64,000 nucleotides of DNA from Brevibacillus brevis (GCF_031583145.1 NZ_CP134050.1:1760501-1824500), one strand, 5' to 3'. Shown: positions 16,722 through 26,413, numbered from the stretch's first letter. Numbers and translations are program-made. The notes: generated by a model not told the origin, from the letters alone.

Positions 16722-17657
16722 ATGCCGGGCATGGACATCATCGATTTGCACTGCGATGCGCTTTTGAAATTGTGGGAACGGCAAGGGGAGATCTCGTTCG
16801 CGGATGCCGAGGAGCTGGACGTGAACAAGCGTCGGCTCGTGCAAGGCAGGGTCAAGGTGCAATGCTTTGCCATTTACACCCCGGCGGACATGAAGGCGGA
16901 GCAGCGATTTCAGGCGGCGCTGGATCAGATCCACCATTTTTACGCGGACGTGCTGGGAAAGCATCCGGAGATGAGGCAAATCCGGGAATGGAGCGATTTT
17001 GACAACCTGGAGGACGGCCAGATCGGAGCGATGCTGACGCTGGAGGGCGTAGAGCCGATCGGCAACGACCTGCAAAAGCTGCATATTTTGTACCAGCTTG
17101 GCGTCCGCTCCGTCGGTTTGACTTGGAATTACGCCAATCTGGCGGCTGACGGGGCACTGGAGCCGAGAAATGCGGGCTTGACGGCGTTTGGAAAGGAGAT
17201 TGTCCGTTTTCACAACGAGCACAAGATGCTGACTGACGTCTCGCACCTGGGCGAGGCCAGCTTTTGGGATGCGCTGGAGGCGGCGAACTATCCGATCGCG
17301 AGCCATTCCAACGCGAAGGCGTGCTGCGACAATCCGCGCAATCTGAGCGATGAGCAGGCGAAGGCGCTGTTTGCCAAGGGCGCGATGGTACACGTGGTCT
17401 ACTGCCCGATGTTCATCAAGGAAAAAGGGGAAGTGACCATCGCCGACCTGATCCGCCACATCGATCATTTTTGTTCGCTGGGCGGAGTGCGGCAGCTCGG
17501 TCTCGGCTCCGATTTTGACGGGATCACCACCAAAGTGGTCGGGCTCGAGCATGCCGGGATGACGTACAATCTCCTGAACGAGCTGCTCAAGCGTTACTCC
17601 GAGGAAGAAGTGCGCGGGTTTGCCGGCGGGAACTTTTTGAGATGCCGCCCTGTGTAA
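16722..17657 (+). CDS. Membrane-dipeptidase family (M19) zinc dipeptidase, 311 aa
   Basis: Amidohydrolase-fold dipeptidase. Metal ligands visible: the HxD pair in IIDLHCDALLK (H10, D12), the bridging glutamate in MLTLEGVEPIG (about 107), and the two histidines of PIASHSNAKACCDNPRN (about 194) and the LTDVSHLGEASFW block; GLGSDFDGI supplies the later aspartate. M19 enzymes cleave dipeptides, often those with a C-terminal D-residue. Length fits the family. It is first of three same-strand hydrolase genes and divergent from a LysR gene. The C terminus (GGNFLRCRPV) is slightly shorter than usual. Confidence 0.9.
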   Translation: MPGMDIIDLHCDALLKLWERQGEISFADAEELDVNKRRLVQGRVKVQCFAIYTPADMKAEQRFQAALDQIHHFYADVLGKHPEMRQIREWSDFDNLEDGQIGAMLTLEGVEPIGNDLQKLHILYQLGVRSVGLTWNYANLAADGALEPRNAGLTAFGKEIVRFHNEHKMLTDVSHLGEASFWDALEAANYPIASHSNAKACCDNPRNLSDEQAKALFAKGAMVHVVYCPMFIKEKGEVTIADLIRHIDHFCSLGGVRQLGLGSDFDGITTKVVGLEHAGMTYNLLNELLKRYSEEEVRGFAGGNFLRCRPV

Positions 17658-17719
17658 AGGAGCTCGCGTCAGCCTTAGGACGACTTGGGGCAAGCGCCCA
17701 AAAGGAGGAGAACGAAACA

Positions 17720-18805
17720 ATGACATCCAACGGACCCCAAAAAATTCGCGCTTATGGCGTAAAGATCGGGCATCTGCCGACTGGTGAAAAAAACGACATT
17801 ACAGATGTGCCCGATGTGCGGGTCGGGCATGTGACTATTACGCGCGAGCTGGAAGGCGGGGAAGGGGAGTACGCCTGCACGGGTGTGACGGCCATTTTGC
17901 CCCATGGCGGAAGCCTGTTTCGGGAAAAAGTGGCCGCTGCCAGCTACGTCATCAACGGTTTCGGCAAGACGACAGGACTCGTGCAGGTAAACGAGCTCGG
18001 GGTACTGGAATCGCCGATCATGCTCACCAATACGTTCTCCGTCCCTGCCGTCACCCAGGGTACGCTCCAGTACATGCTGGATGCTCATGAAGAGATCGGA
18101 GACACGACAGGGACGATCAACATCGTCGTGGGGGAGTGCAACGACAGCCACTTGAATTCGATTCGCCGCTGCGCCGTGCAGCCGCAGGACGCCATCGCCG
18201 CGATTCGCAGCGCGTCGGATGGACCCGTCGCGGAAGGTGCGGTAGGAGCCGGAACGGGCATGGTCGCTTTTGGCTACAAGGGCGGAATCGGTTCTTCTTC
18301 GCGGGTGGTGTCTGCCGGCGACTCCGCGTACACGGTGGGAGCGCTCGTTCTGAGCAACTTTGGACGGAAGGAAGAGTTTTTGGCGGACAGGCTGTTTTCC
18401 GGAAAGGTGGACGGATTGCCAGCCGTCGAGAAGCAGGCGGATGGCTCGATCATCATGGTGATTGCCACGGATGCGCCGCTGAGCGATCGGCAGCTGCTGC
18501 GTGTAGCCAAGCGGTCGGGGATCGGACTCGGTCGGACGGGCAGCCACTTTAGCCACGGAAGCGGAGACATCGTGATCGCCTTTTCCACCGCCCAAAAAAT
18601 TCCCCATCGAACCGAGCAGATCGTGGAGACGCGCTTGCAGCTGCGCGAGGATCAGCCGGTGATGAACGAGCTGTTCGCGGCAGCCGCCGAGGCGACGGAG
18701 GAGGCGATTTACAATTCACTTTCCCAGGCCCGGACGACGACGGGCAGACAGGGGCGCACAGTGTACGCGTTTCCGTTCGAGGAGCTCCTGGCGACTCGAG
18801 GCTGA
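17720..18805 (+). CDS. P1-family (DmpA-type) aminopeptidase, 361 aa
   Basis: N-terminal-nucleophile hydrolase of family S58. Seen: NDITDVPDVRVGHVTI, the LTNTFSVPAVTQGTL block, NIVVGECNDSHLN, and the autocleavage region FGYKGGIGSSSRV (about residues 194-206), where a Gly-Ser bond is cut to free the catalytic serine. Such enzymes release N-terminal D- or L-residues or beta-amino acids from short peptides and amides. Start ATG 17720 has AAGGAGGAG upstream; the open frame from 17642 overlaps the dipeptidase stop and is rejected. It fits a D-amino-acid peptide salvage pathway with its neighbours. Confidence 0.9.
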   Translation: MTSNGPQKIRAYGVKIGHLPTGEKNDITDVPDVRVGHVTITRELEGGEGEYACTGVTAILPHGGSLFREKVAAASYVINGFGKTTGLVQVNELGVLESPIMLTNTFSVPAVTQGTLQYMLDAHEEIGDTTGTINIVVGECNDSHLNSIRRCAVQPQDAIAAIRSASDGPVAEGAVGAGTGMVAFGYKGGIGSSSRVVSAGDSAYTVGALVLSNFGRKEEFLADRLFSGKVDGLPAVEKQADGSIIMVIATDAPLSDRQLLRVAKRSGIGLGRTGSHFSHGSGDIVIAFSTAQKIPHRTEQIVETRLQLREDQPVMNELFAAAAEATEEAIYNSLSQARTTTGRQGRTVYAFPFEELLATRG

Positions 18806-18854
18806 CTGACCTGCGCTACAAAGTAAAGTAAGGACGATAGAGGGGGCAGAGGAT

Positions 18855-20183
18855 ATGTCGGCTATACCGATCAACGAATCGGCCTTGGATCGGTTCGTTC
18901 TGGATTTCAGAGAGCGCCATCAGGTGCCGGGGCTGGCGATCGCCATTTCCCGGCAGGGGGACGTCATCTATCAGAAAGGGTTTGGCGTACGGGATATGCA
19001 GACCAAAGAGCCGGTGACACCCGACACGATGTTTGGCGTCGCTTCGGTGACCAAGTCTTTCACGGCTGTCGCGATCATGCAGCTGGCATTTGAGGGCCAG
19101 CTGTCGCTGGACGATCCGGTCACTCGCTATCTCCCCTCTTTCCGGTTGCCGAAAGCGGGCGATCCCCACGAGGTGAAAATCCGCCATCTGCTCTCCCATA
19201 CGACAGGGCTCCCGCCGATTGTACGTCGCGAAGAGTTGACGAAATGGGACGAACATTTCGAACACATCGCGGCTGCGGACTGCGAGCTTTTGGGAGCGCC
19301 GGGGGAATTTTTCAGTTACTGCAACGACACCTTCCTTTTGCTGGGGGCGATCATCGAGAGGGTGACGGGCCGCCTGTTCCGACGCTACGTGACTCATTTG
19401 CTGCTGGAACCGCTGCAGATGAACCGTTCGACGTTCAGCCTCGAAGAGCTGGCGCGAATGCACAATGTGTCCGTGCCTTACGTGAAGCAGGCAGGGGCGT
19501 CTGAACCGAAAAGGGCGGATTGGCCCACGCTGGGGAACTACGAGGTTGGCGGGGGCATTCGCTCCAATGTGCTGGATTTGCTGAAGTACGGGGAGCTCCA
19601 CGTGAACAGCGGGCGCATCCGGGATGTCAGTATTGCCAGTGAAGCGCTGCTGAAGGAAATGCGCCAGCCGGTCCATCGCCTGACGAGAAATGCCTGGTAC
19701 GGGTATGCCTTCAAAGTAGTGCCCGAATACGTACCCGGAACGACGCTGGTCGAGCACGGGGGTGGCCAGCCGGGCGTCTCGTCGAATTTCGGATTCGTTC
19801 CGGAAGCGGGACTGGTGGTGGCGGTGCTGTCCAATCTCGATCAGGTGCCGATCCGCGATCTTTGGCTCGCGGCGGTCAATGCCGGATTGGGGCTGCCGCT
19901 GGAACACAGGGAAGAGCGGGAACCGAGCCTCGAAGCGTCGCCGCAGGAGCTGCAGAGGCTGGTCGGGACTTACCGCTCGGCAGAGGGCGGATATGTCCGT
20001 ATCTTCCTGCGGGAAGGCGAGCCGGTGGCAGATGTGGCGGGAACACAGTTCGCCATGCGCCCGAGTGCGGTCGACACGCTGGTTTTTCGAGAGACGGAGC
20101 AGCCGCTGCGCTTCTTTTTCAAGTCGGAGGAGCGAGCTTGGGCAGTCCTGCTGGGGCTGCGAATGCTCACCCGAGTCGACTAG
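18855..20183 (+). CDS. Serine hydrolase, class C beta-lactamase fold, 442 aa
   Basis: Cytosolic (no signal peptide) penicillin-binding-type hydrolase. The catalytic SxxK is SVTK in FGVASVTKSFTAVAIMQL (about residues 63-80), the YxN motif is YCN (about 155), and the HxG motif is HGG in LVEHGGGQPGVSSNFGFV (about 299). The last 100 residues form an extra beta domain, as in D-aminopeptidases or EstB-type esterases. It lies 49 bases after the P1 peptidase gene, so a D-peptidase or amidase role in the same catabolic unit is likely but unproven. Confidence 0.88.
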   Translation: MSAIPINESALDRFVLDFRERHQVPGLAIAISRQGDVIYQKGFGVRDMQTKEPVTPDTMFGVASVTKSFTAVAIMQLAFEGQLSLDDPVTRYLPSFRLPKAGDPHEVKIRHLLSHTTGLPPIVRREELTKWDEHFEHIAAADCELLGAPGEFFSYCNDTFLLLGAIIERVTGRLFRRYVTHLLLEPLQMNRSTFSLEELARMHNVSVPYVKQAGASEPKRADWPTLGNYEVGGGIRSNVLDLLKYGELHVNSGRIRDVSIASEALLKEMRQPVHRLTRNAWYGYAFKVVPEYVPGTTLVEHGGGQPGVSSNFGFVPEAGLVVAVLSNLDQVPIRDLWLAAVNAGLGLPLEHREEREPSLEASPQELQRLVGTYRSAEGGYVRIFLREGEPVADVAGTQFAMRPSAVDTLVFRETEQPLRFFFKSEERAWAVLLGLRMLTRVD

Positions 20184-20197
20184 ATTTCTGCTCTTCG

Positions 20198-20232
20198 GAC
20201 GGACCTGGATCATCCAGGTTCGTCTTTTTTTT
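20198..20232 (+). terminator. Terminator closing the peptidase unit
   Basis: GACGGACCTGG/CCAGGTTCGTC stem with ATCAT loop and eight T. A weaker GGGG/CCCC hairpin with a run of A follows near 20282-20305; no clear promoter for namZ is visible. Confidence 0.85.
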
Positions 20233-20364
20233 GTGTGGAGCTATTTTCGCAGCTGCGTCATTTTTGACCGCTTTCCCCAAAACGGGGGATTGCCCCTCCA
20301 AAAAAAGCCAATAATGAATGGGGTAGTCATGGCTTGCAAACACGATATCAAGAGGTGATGCTGC

Positions 20365-21633
20365 ATGGCTTTGTCCGACTGCTTTCGCCTCCTGTGCTCT
20401 TTCGTCCTGCTCGGCTCATTGGCTGTGGGAGGAGCGGGAGAGCTCGCAGATGCGAAGGAAAAACAGATTTCCTACGCCGTTCAGACCGGCATCGAGAGGC
20501 TGCTGGAGGATCCCGGCATGCTCGCCGGAAAGCGGGTCGGTCTGATTACCAATGCGACAGGAGTCACCAGACAGCTCGTTCACGATGTGGATGCGCTGCT
20601 CGAAAAGAAAGTCAATCTGGTAGCCGTATACGGACCGGAGCACGGCATTCGCGGCGCGGAGCAGGCAGGCTCCGCCACGGATACGTATCGGGACCCGAAA
20701 AGCGGGCTGCCTTTTTACAATGTGTATGGAAAAAAGCCGGAGGAAATGGCCCGTCTGCTCAGTGGCGTCGATGTCGTCCTGTATGATATTCAGGACGTCG
20801 GCTCGCGCTTTTACACGTACACGGCGACGATGGCGTACGGGATGAAGGCAGCTGCCTTGGCCGGAAAGCCTTTTGTCGTGCTGGACCGCCCCAACCCGAT
20901 CGGCGGGGAAAAGGTCGAAGGGCCTGTTCTCGATCCGCGGTACCGCTCTTTCGTCGGCCTGTATCCCATTCCCATCCGTCACGGGATGACAGCGGGAGAG
21001 CTGGCCCTGTTGTTTCGGGAGCAATTCATAGAAAAGGAGCTCGGCAAAAAGCTCGACCTCACCGTCATTCCCATGGCTGGCTGGAAACGGGGAATGTCGT
21101 ATGAAGAGACGGGCCTTCCGTGGGTGCTGCCGTCACCCAATATGCCTACCGTCGATACGACTGCCGTCTATCCGGGCAACTGCCTGTTTGAAGGCACCAA
21201 TCTTTCCGAGGGGCGGGGAACGACGCGCCCATTTGAGTGGATCGGCGCCCCGTACATTGACGGGTGGGAGCTGGCCCAGGCCTTGAATCGTCTGGACTTG
21301 CCCGGCGTTCATTTTCGTGCGGCGTATTTTCAGCCCGCCTTTTCCAAGCACGCGGGCAAAACGGTCGGAGGCGTGCAGTTTTACGTGACGGACCCGGATC
21401 GGTTTGAACCGGTGAGAACCGCCTTGACCGTGATCGCGGAAGTAAAAAAGCGCTATCCGGGACAGTTTGCCTGGCGACGCGACCACTGGATCGACAGGCT
21501 CCTCGGTACGGACGAGGTCCGCAAAGCCATCGACCAGGGAGTAGCGGTCCCGGACATCGTCGCAAAATGGCAGGGCTGTCTGCGCGCTTTTGAAGAACGG
21601 CGCAAGCCTTATCTGCTCTATGGTTCGGAGTGA
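20365..21633 (+). CDS. namZ: Exo-beta-N-acetylmuramidase NamZ (DUF1343), exported, 422 aa
   Basis: Removes MurNAc from the non-reducing end of peptidoglycan fragments (established for B. subtilis NamZ/YbbC). Residues 1-29 are a signal peptide. Family marks: GLITNATGVTRQLVHDVD, VYGPEHGIRG (about 92-101), LYDIQDVGSRFYTYTATM (about 139-156), VLDRPNPIGGE, LPSPNMPT and EGTNLSEGRGTTRPFE. ATG 20365 has AGAGGTGAT upstream. It is the first gene of a tight set with the AmiE-like and NagZ genes, the same trio as in the B. subtilis ybb/mur operon, though in a different order and without murQ, murR and murP nearby. Confidence 0.93.
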   Translation: MALSDCFRLLCSFVLLGSLAVGGAGELADAKEKQISYAVQTGIERLLEDPGMLAGKRVGLITNATGVTRQLVHDVDALLEKKVNLVAVYGPEHGIRGAEQAGSATDTYRDPKSGLPFYNVYGKKPEEMARLLSGVDVVLYDIQDVGSRFYTYTATMAYGMKAAALAGKPFVVLDRPNPIGGEKVEGPVLDPRYRSFVGLYPIPIRHGMTAGELALLFREQFIEKELGKKLDLTVIPMAGWKRGMSYEETGLPWVLPSPNMPTVDTTAVYPGNCLFEGTNLSEGRGTTRPFEWIGAPYIDGWELAQALNRLDLPGVHFRAAYFQPAFSKHAGKTVGGVQFYVTDPDRFEPVRTALTVIAEVKKRYPGQFAWRRDHWIDRLLGTDEVRKAIDQGVAVPDIVAKWQGCLRAFEERRKPYLLYGSE

Positions 21634-21639
21634 TGGAAA

Positions 21640-23328
21640 ATGAAAAAAAGAGCGGTGATCGTCGGATTGTGCGTGTGCTTGTGCGCGGGTTTGATTTGCC
21701 CTGCGTGGGCAGCCCAGAAGCCGGACGGTGAGAAGAAGCCGCGGCCCGTCCCTCACCCGCTCACGCACGCGTGGGATGCGCCGGGACCATCCCGTACGGA
21801 GCTGCGCCCGGGTTCGCCTGCCGAAGCGGGGCTGTCTGAAAAGGCGCTGGACCAGATCGACCAGGTGATCCAGTCTGCGATCGAGCGCAAACTCGTGCCT
21901 GGCGCGGTCGTGCTCGTAGCCCGGCGCGGCGTGATCGCCTGGGAGCAAGCGTACGGATATGCCGCCAAGTACGCGGATGACGGGTACGGCGAGCTGCGTT
22001 CGCCCGTCCGGATGCGGACAGACACGTTGTTTGACCTCGCGTCGGTCAGCAAGCTGTTTACCGCAGTAGCAGTCATGCAGCTATACGACCAGGGACGCAT
22101 CCGGCTGGACGAACCAGTAGTGACCTACCTGCCTGATTTCGTCGGAAAAGGCAAGGAAAAGGTGACGGTTCGCCAGCTGTTGACGCATACGTCCGGTTTC
22201 GCGGCATACGTCCCGCTGTACAAGCAGGGGGGCAGCCGCGAAGCGCTGCTGCAGACGGTCCTGCGCCTGCCTCTCGCGGAAGAGCCGGGCCGTGCCCACG
22301 TATACAGCGATGTCAACATGCTGGTATTGGGCGTCCTGGTCGAAAGGCTGTCCGGAAAACGCCTGGATGACTTCATCCGGGAGAGCATCGCACAGCCGCT
22401 GGGGCTTGCTGAGACCATGTACAACCCTCCCCCTCCATTGCGAAAGAGATCCGCTGCGACGGAGTACCAGGCTGCCACTGACAGGGGACTTATCTGGGGC
22501 CAGGTGCAAGACGAGAACGCCTGGGCACTCGGAGGAGTGGCCGGTCATGCCGGCCTGTTTGGGACGGCCCGCGATTTGGCAGTCTTTGCCCAGATGATGC
22601 TAAACGGCGGCACGTATGGGGGGAAGCGCATCCTGTCAGAGAAGGCCGCAGCCTGGATGGCTCAAAATCAATTGTCCGCCTTGTCGGATGAAAAGCACGG
22701 TCTGGGCTGGCAGCTGGATCGCGGAACGTACATGGATGCGCTCGGCGACAGCCGTTCGATGGGGCACACGGGTTTTACCGGTACATCGCTTCTGGTGAGC
22801 CACAGCCAGCAAGCCATCGTCATTTTCCTTACGAACCGGATCCACCCCGTCCGCGATACGGCCTCCCTTACCCCGCTTCGCAATGCGGTCGCAAGGCAGG
22901 CCTCCTTGGCGATTTCGGTCGACATTCCCTGGCAGGACGGCGCCTGGTTCGCGGGGACGGGCGACGACCGGCAGGCGACATTGACCGCCGAAGCGAGCAT
23001 GGCCGCGGGAGGCACGCTGACGTATGACACGTGGTATCGGATCGAGAATGAGTATGACTACGGCTACGTGGAAGTATCGCCGGATAAAATCCGCTGGAAG
23101 AAGCTCGGCGATGCGGCGACGGGAGAAAGCGACTGGGTCCGCGTATCGTGGAGGCTGCCGGAAGGGGTGAAATACATCCGGTTCCGCTATGAGACGGACG
23201 GGACGATCAACGGCAGGGGCTGGTACGTTCATCATCCGGTGTTGCTCGATCGGACCGGGCGCAAGATCGGGACGGATTGGCTGGCGGAAGGCTGGTCACG
23301 CGAAGGCGGGAGGGAGGAGAAGCCATGA
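21640..23328 (+). CDS. amiE: AmiE-like exported muramyl-peptide amidase (class C beta-lactamase fold) with extra C-terminal domain, 562 aa
   Basis: Signal peptide 1-24. Catalytic SxxK is SVSK in LFDLASVSKLFTAVAVMQLY (about residues 130-149), YxN is replaced by YSD (about 223), and HTG in SMGHTGFTGTS (about 374). It fits B. subtilis AmiE/YbbE, which cleaves the MurNAc-L-Ala bond after NamZ/NagZ action. Residues after about 430 form a beta-rich domain with YDTWYRIENEYDYGYVEVSP, similar to jelly-roll or immune-inhibitor-A modules, absent from B. subtilis AmiE (about 440 aa). It starts 6 bases after namZ and overlaps nagZ by 4 bases, so one operon. Confidence 0.85.
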   Translation: MKKRAVIVGLCVCLCAGLICPAWAAQKPDGEKKPRPVPHPLTHAWDAPGPSRTELRPGSPAEAGLSEKALDQIDQVIQSAIERKLVPGAVVLVARRGVIAWEQAYGYAAKYADDGYGELRSPVRMRTDTLFDLASVSKLFTAVAVMQLYDQGRIRLDEPVVTYLPDFVGKGKEKVTVRQLLTHTSGFAAYVPLYKQGGSREALLQTVLRLPLAEEPGRAHVYSDVNMLVLGVLVERLSGKRLDDFIRESIAQPLGLAETMYNPPPPLRKRSAATEYQAATDRGLIWGQVQDENAWALGGVAGHAGLFGTARDLAVFAQMMLNGGTYGGKRILSEKAAAWMAQNQLSALSDEKHGLGWQLDRGTYMDALGDSRSMGHTGFTGTSLLVSHSQQAIVIFLTNRIHPVRDTASLTPLRNAVARQASLAISVDIPWQDGAWFAGTGDDRQATLTAEASMAAGGTLTYDTWYRIENEYDYGYVEVSPDKIRWKKLGDAATGESDWVRVSWRLPEGVKYIRFRYETDGTINGRGWYVHHPVLLDRTGRKIGTDWLAEGWSREGGREEKP

Positions 23329-25442
23329 ATCGAACCGCAACACGCACGCGAAAGGGAGTCATTGCCCACGCTCTGCTGCTTTTCGCGGTAGTGATCGGCA
23401 CCAGCCAGAGCAGTTCCGGGGCGGGTGCCGCAGCACTGGTGCAGATACCTGACCTGATCATCGATTTGAACATTCCCGAGATCGATGCTGCGGTGATCGG
23501 CGATACCCTTCCCTTGCAGGCCCTTCACGTGTACAGGGACGGGCATGTGGAAAAGGCGACCCGCCGTCTGCAATGGAAAAGCTCGAACAAAAACGTCGCC
23601 TCGGTCGATGACGAAGGCGTCGTCCACTTTTCAACCAGTCAAGGGACGACCTTTCTCTCTGTATCGGATGGACGTTTGCAGGATCGGCTCGAACTCACCC
23701 TCCGCCAGCAGGGGAAACCCAGGGTGACAGTGGTCAAGCAAAAAGGCGAGCGCTACCGAATCATCCGCAAATTGATCGCCCGCATGACGCTTGAAGAAAA
23801 GATCGGCCAAATGATAATGGCGGACTTTCGCAAGGTGAATGGCAAGGCCGTGACCAGGCTGCTTCCGGACGTGGAGGCAGCAATCAAGCGGTACCAGCTC
23901 GGGGGCGTCATATTGTTTCGGGAAAACATCGAAAACACGGAGCAGACGATCAACCTCGTCCACGCATACCAGCAAGCGGCCCAAAAGTACGGGATGCTGA
24001 TCGCGCTGGACCAGGAGGGTGGGATCGTGTCGCGCTTGCGGCAAGGAACGGACCTGCCGGGCAATATGGCGTTGGGAGCTGCGCGCTCCGGCGAATTGGC
24101 CTGGAAGGCGGGGGATGTCATCGGCAGCGAGCTTGCCAGCCTGGGGATCAATACCAACTTCGCCCCCGATCTGGATGTGAACAACAATCCGAACAATCCG
24201 GTCATCGGCGTGCGCTCGTTCGGAGAGGATCCGCGGCTGGTCGGCGATTTGGGCGTTGCGTTTGCCGCAGGGCTTCAGCACAATGGCATCGTCTCGACAG
24301 CCAAGCACTTTCCCGGCCATGGGGATACCGCTGTCGATTCCCACCTGGGCTTGCCGCAGGTCACGCACGGCAGGGAGCGGCTCGCCCGGGTCGAGCTATA
24401 CCCGTTCAAACAGGCGATCACTGCCGGGGTGGATGCGATCATGACCGCACATATCACCTTTCCACAAATCGACGGGAGTACCGTCCTTTCCAAAAAGGAC
24501 GGAACGACAATCCACCTCCCAGCGACACTCTCTCCACGAATCGTTACGGGGCTCCTGCGCGAAGAGCTCGGGTTTGACGGTGTCATCTTTACCGATGCCA
24601 TGAACATGCAGGCTATCGCCGATCACTTCGGGGCAGCGGATGCAGCCGTACGGGCGATCCAGGCGGGCGTGGATGTCGTGCTGATGCCGACCGATCTGGA
24701 CGAGGTCGTGAAGGGTGTGCGGGAAGCTGTGCGGCGGGGCGAGATCAGCGAGACGCGAATCGATCAGTCCCAAAGACGGATTTTGACGATGAAGATCAAG
24801 CGGGGAATCGTGAAGGAAGAAGACCCGGTTACGGTTGAAGCCAAGCTGATCCGGGCGATGGAGCGGATCGGCTCGAGGGAGCACAGGCAGGTGGAGGCGG
24901 AAGCGGCCATGCGCTCCATCACCTTGGTGAAGAACAACGGCGTGCTGCCCTTGGCGTTGGCAGACGGGCAGAGAATCGCGGTGGTCGGTGACAGCTATGT
25001 GGAGGTGCTTGCCGACGCCGTGAAGAAATACCATGCCGAGACGGAGACGATCCGCATCGGCAAGCGCGGGCTTTCTCCCTTCCAATGGCAGCAGGTCATG
25101 CGGGCGGACGTCGTCATTCTCGCTTCATGCACGGCGGATGTCAAAGCAAGATCGCCGAAGGCTGCCGGGATCGAGCTGTTCAGACAAATCGTCGAGCGGA
25201 CTCAAAGGCCGGTAATCGGCGTCGGTATCCGCAATCCGTACGACATCATGGCCTACCCGCATGTAGATGCCTACCTGGCCCAGTACGGATACCGTCAAGC
25301 GAGCTTTGCGGCCACAGCAGCCACTATGTTTGGCTGGAATCTCCCGACCGGCAGGCTGCCTGTCACGATTCCGGACGGGAGGGGAGGAACGATGTACCCG
25401 TTCGGACACGGCTTGACCTTCGAGCCGATCGGAAGCGAGTGA
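23325..25442 (+). CDS. nagZ: Beta-N-acetylglucosaminidase NagZ (GH3), exported, 705 aa
   Basis: Releases GlcNAc from muropeptides and cell-wall sugars. Order: signal peptide (1-37), an Ig/Big2-like module (about 55-125, with LQWKSSNKNVASVDDEGVVHF), the GH3 barrel (about 140-490) and the GH3 C-terminal alpha/beta domain (about 515-700). The NagZ-specific catalytic His-Asp loop AKHFPGHGDTAVDSH (about 326-340) and the nucleophile aspartate in FTDAMNMQAI (about 424) are intact; NTNFAPDLDVNNNPNNPVIG is also typical. ATG 23325 shares its A with the amiE stop (ATGA) behind GGAGGAG. The N-terminal Ig module is an addition relative to B. subtilis NagZ. Confidence 0.93.
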   Translation: MNRTATRTRKGVIAHALLLFAVVIGTSQSSSGAGAAALVQIPDLIIDLNIPEIDAAVIGDTLPLQALHVYRDGHVEKATRRLQWKSSNKNVASVDDEGVVHFSTSQGTTFLSVSDGRLQDRLELTLRQQGKPRVTVVKQKGERYRIIRKLIARMTLEEKIGQMIMADFRKVNGKAVTRLLPDVEAAIKRYQLGGVILFRENIENTEQTINLVHAYQQAAQKYGMLIALDQEGGIVSRLRQGTDLPGNMALGAARSGELAWKAGDVIGSELASLGINTNFAPDLDVNNNPNNPVIGVRSFGEDPRLVGDLGVAFAAGLQHNGIVSTAKHFPGHGDTAVDSHLGLPQVTHGRERLARVELYPFKQAITAGVDAIMTAHITFPQIDGSTVLSKKDGTTIHLPATLSPRIVTGLLREELGFDGVIFTDAMNMQAIADHFGAADAAVRAIQAGVDVVLMPTDLDEVVKGVREAVRRGEISETRIDQSQRRILTMKIKRGIVKEEDPVTVEAKLIRAMERIGSREHRQVEAEAAMRSITLVKNNGVLPLALADGQRIAVVGDSYVEVLADAVKKYHAETETIRIGKRGLSPFQWQQVMRADVVILASCTADVKARSPKAAGIELFRQIVERTQRPVIGVGIRNPYDIMAYPHVDAYLAQYGYRQASFAATAATMFGWNLPTGRLPVTIPDGRGGTMYPFGHGLTFEPIGSE

Positions 25443-25452
25443 GCGAAAAAGC

Positions 25453-25485
25453 GAAAGATCCGGCAGCAGATGTGCCGGATCTTTC
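25453..25485. terminator. Hairpin after nagZ
   Basis: GAAAGATCCGGCA/TGCCGGATCTTTC perfect 13-bp arms. No long T-run follows, so termination strength is uncertain; it lies between convergent genes. Confidence 0.6.
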
Positions 25486-25525
25486 AGACAGCCTCCTCGT
25501 TGGGAAGGCTTTGATTGGGGGTCTC

Positions 25526-26413
25526 TTATGCTTCCGCGGCCTTGTCCCTCGCGACTGGAATCCAGATTTCGCTGCGATATGTGGGTGAAGACACATCCTT
25601 GTGCTCGTTCCACAGGATTTCCGGGCCTTCAGCCAGCTCGTAGCCGGATGAGGGAAGCCATTCCGAGAAAATCCTCCCCCACGTCTGCTGGAGCGTCTCA
25701 GGAAATGGACCTACCGATTCAAAGACCGCCCATGTGGAAGCAGGCACTTCGAGGGATGCCAGGTGATCCGGGCAGGGAGCCGTCGTCGCTACCCCGATGT
25801 AATGGTCCAGCTCCCCCTTTTCCTCCATGCGTCCTTCCGAAAAATGGACGGATGCGCTGAGGATGCCCATCGGCTCTACATTCGACATGCTTTTCAGCTC
25901 TTGGATCGTTTTTTCGTCCAGCATCTTCGCCATCGCGGCAATTTCGGGATTCGCTCCGTGGAACTGGATGGGCACCCGCTTCATGATCCCGACAATGCGA
26001 AATGCCGGGTTTTCTACGATTCGATAATTCATTTCCTCGCCTCCCTGTATGGTCAAGCGGAAGGACATTCGCGGATAAGCCTTCAAGGAATGGCCTTGGT
26101 TCCTCGCTTCGGACGGCGTGACTCCGTGCAATGCGCAAAACGCGCGGGAAAACGAGTCGGCGGAGCTGTACCCGTACTTGACGGCCAAATCGAGTATCCG
26201 GCAGTCCGTGCTTGCCAGTTCAAAAGCTGCAAGCGTGAGCCTTCTGCGGCGGATGTACTCCGACAAGGTGATGCCCGCCAAAAACGAGAACATTCGGGTG
26301 AAATGGTATTCCGAGCAGGCGGCCAACCGGGCTATTTCTTTATAGTCGATGTCCTCGGTCAGGTTTTCCTCGATATAGGCGAGTGCGCCATTCATTCTTT
26401 CCAGCAATTCCAT
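25526..26413 (-). CDS. AraC-family regulator with GyrI-like effector domain, 295 aa
   Basis: N-terminal AraC double helix-turn-helix (about residues 6-105): [33 protein letters not shown] and [19 protein letters not shown]. The C-terminal GyrI-like ligand-binding domain (about 130-295) carries [16 protein letters not shown] and [20 protein letters not shown]. This is the Rob/BmrR-like architecture, usually sensing cationic drugs or other hydrophobic ligands. I use ATG 26413, 8 bases after GGGAGG; the open frame reaches 26611 but lacks a ribosome site and crosses AT-rich leader. The neighbouring YdhK gene is divergent and may be the target. Confidence 0.87.
   Translation of the reverse strand: MELLERMNGALAYIEENLTEDIDYKEIARLAACSEYHFTRMFSFLAGITLSEYIRRRRLTLAAFELASTDCRILDLAVKYGYSSADSFSRAFCALHGVTPSEARNQGHSLKAYPRMSFRLTIQGGEEMNYRIVENPAFRIVGIMKRVPIQFHGANPEIAAMAKMLDEKTIQELKSMSNVEPMGILSASVHFSEGRMEEKGELDHYIGVATTAPCPDHLASLEVPASTWAVFESVGPFPETLQQTWGRIFSEWLPSSGYELAEGPEILWNEHKDVSSPTYRSEIWIPVARDKAAEA

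Noticed and set aside
18816-20213. 465-residue minus-strand frame
   Set aside because: Shadow of the class C serine hydrolase, no ribosome site or known motif.
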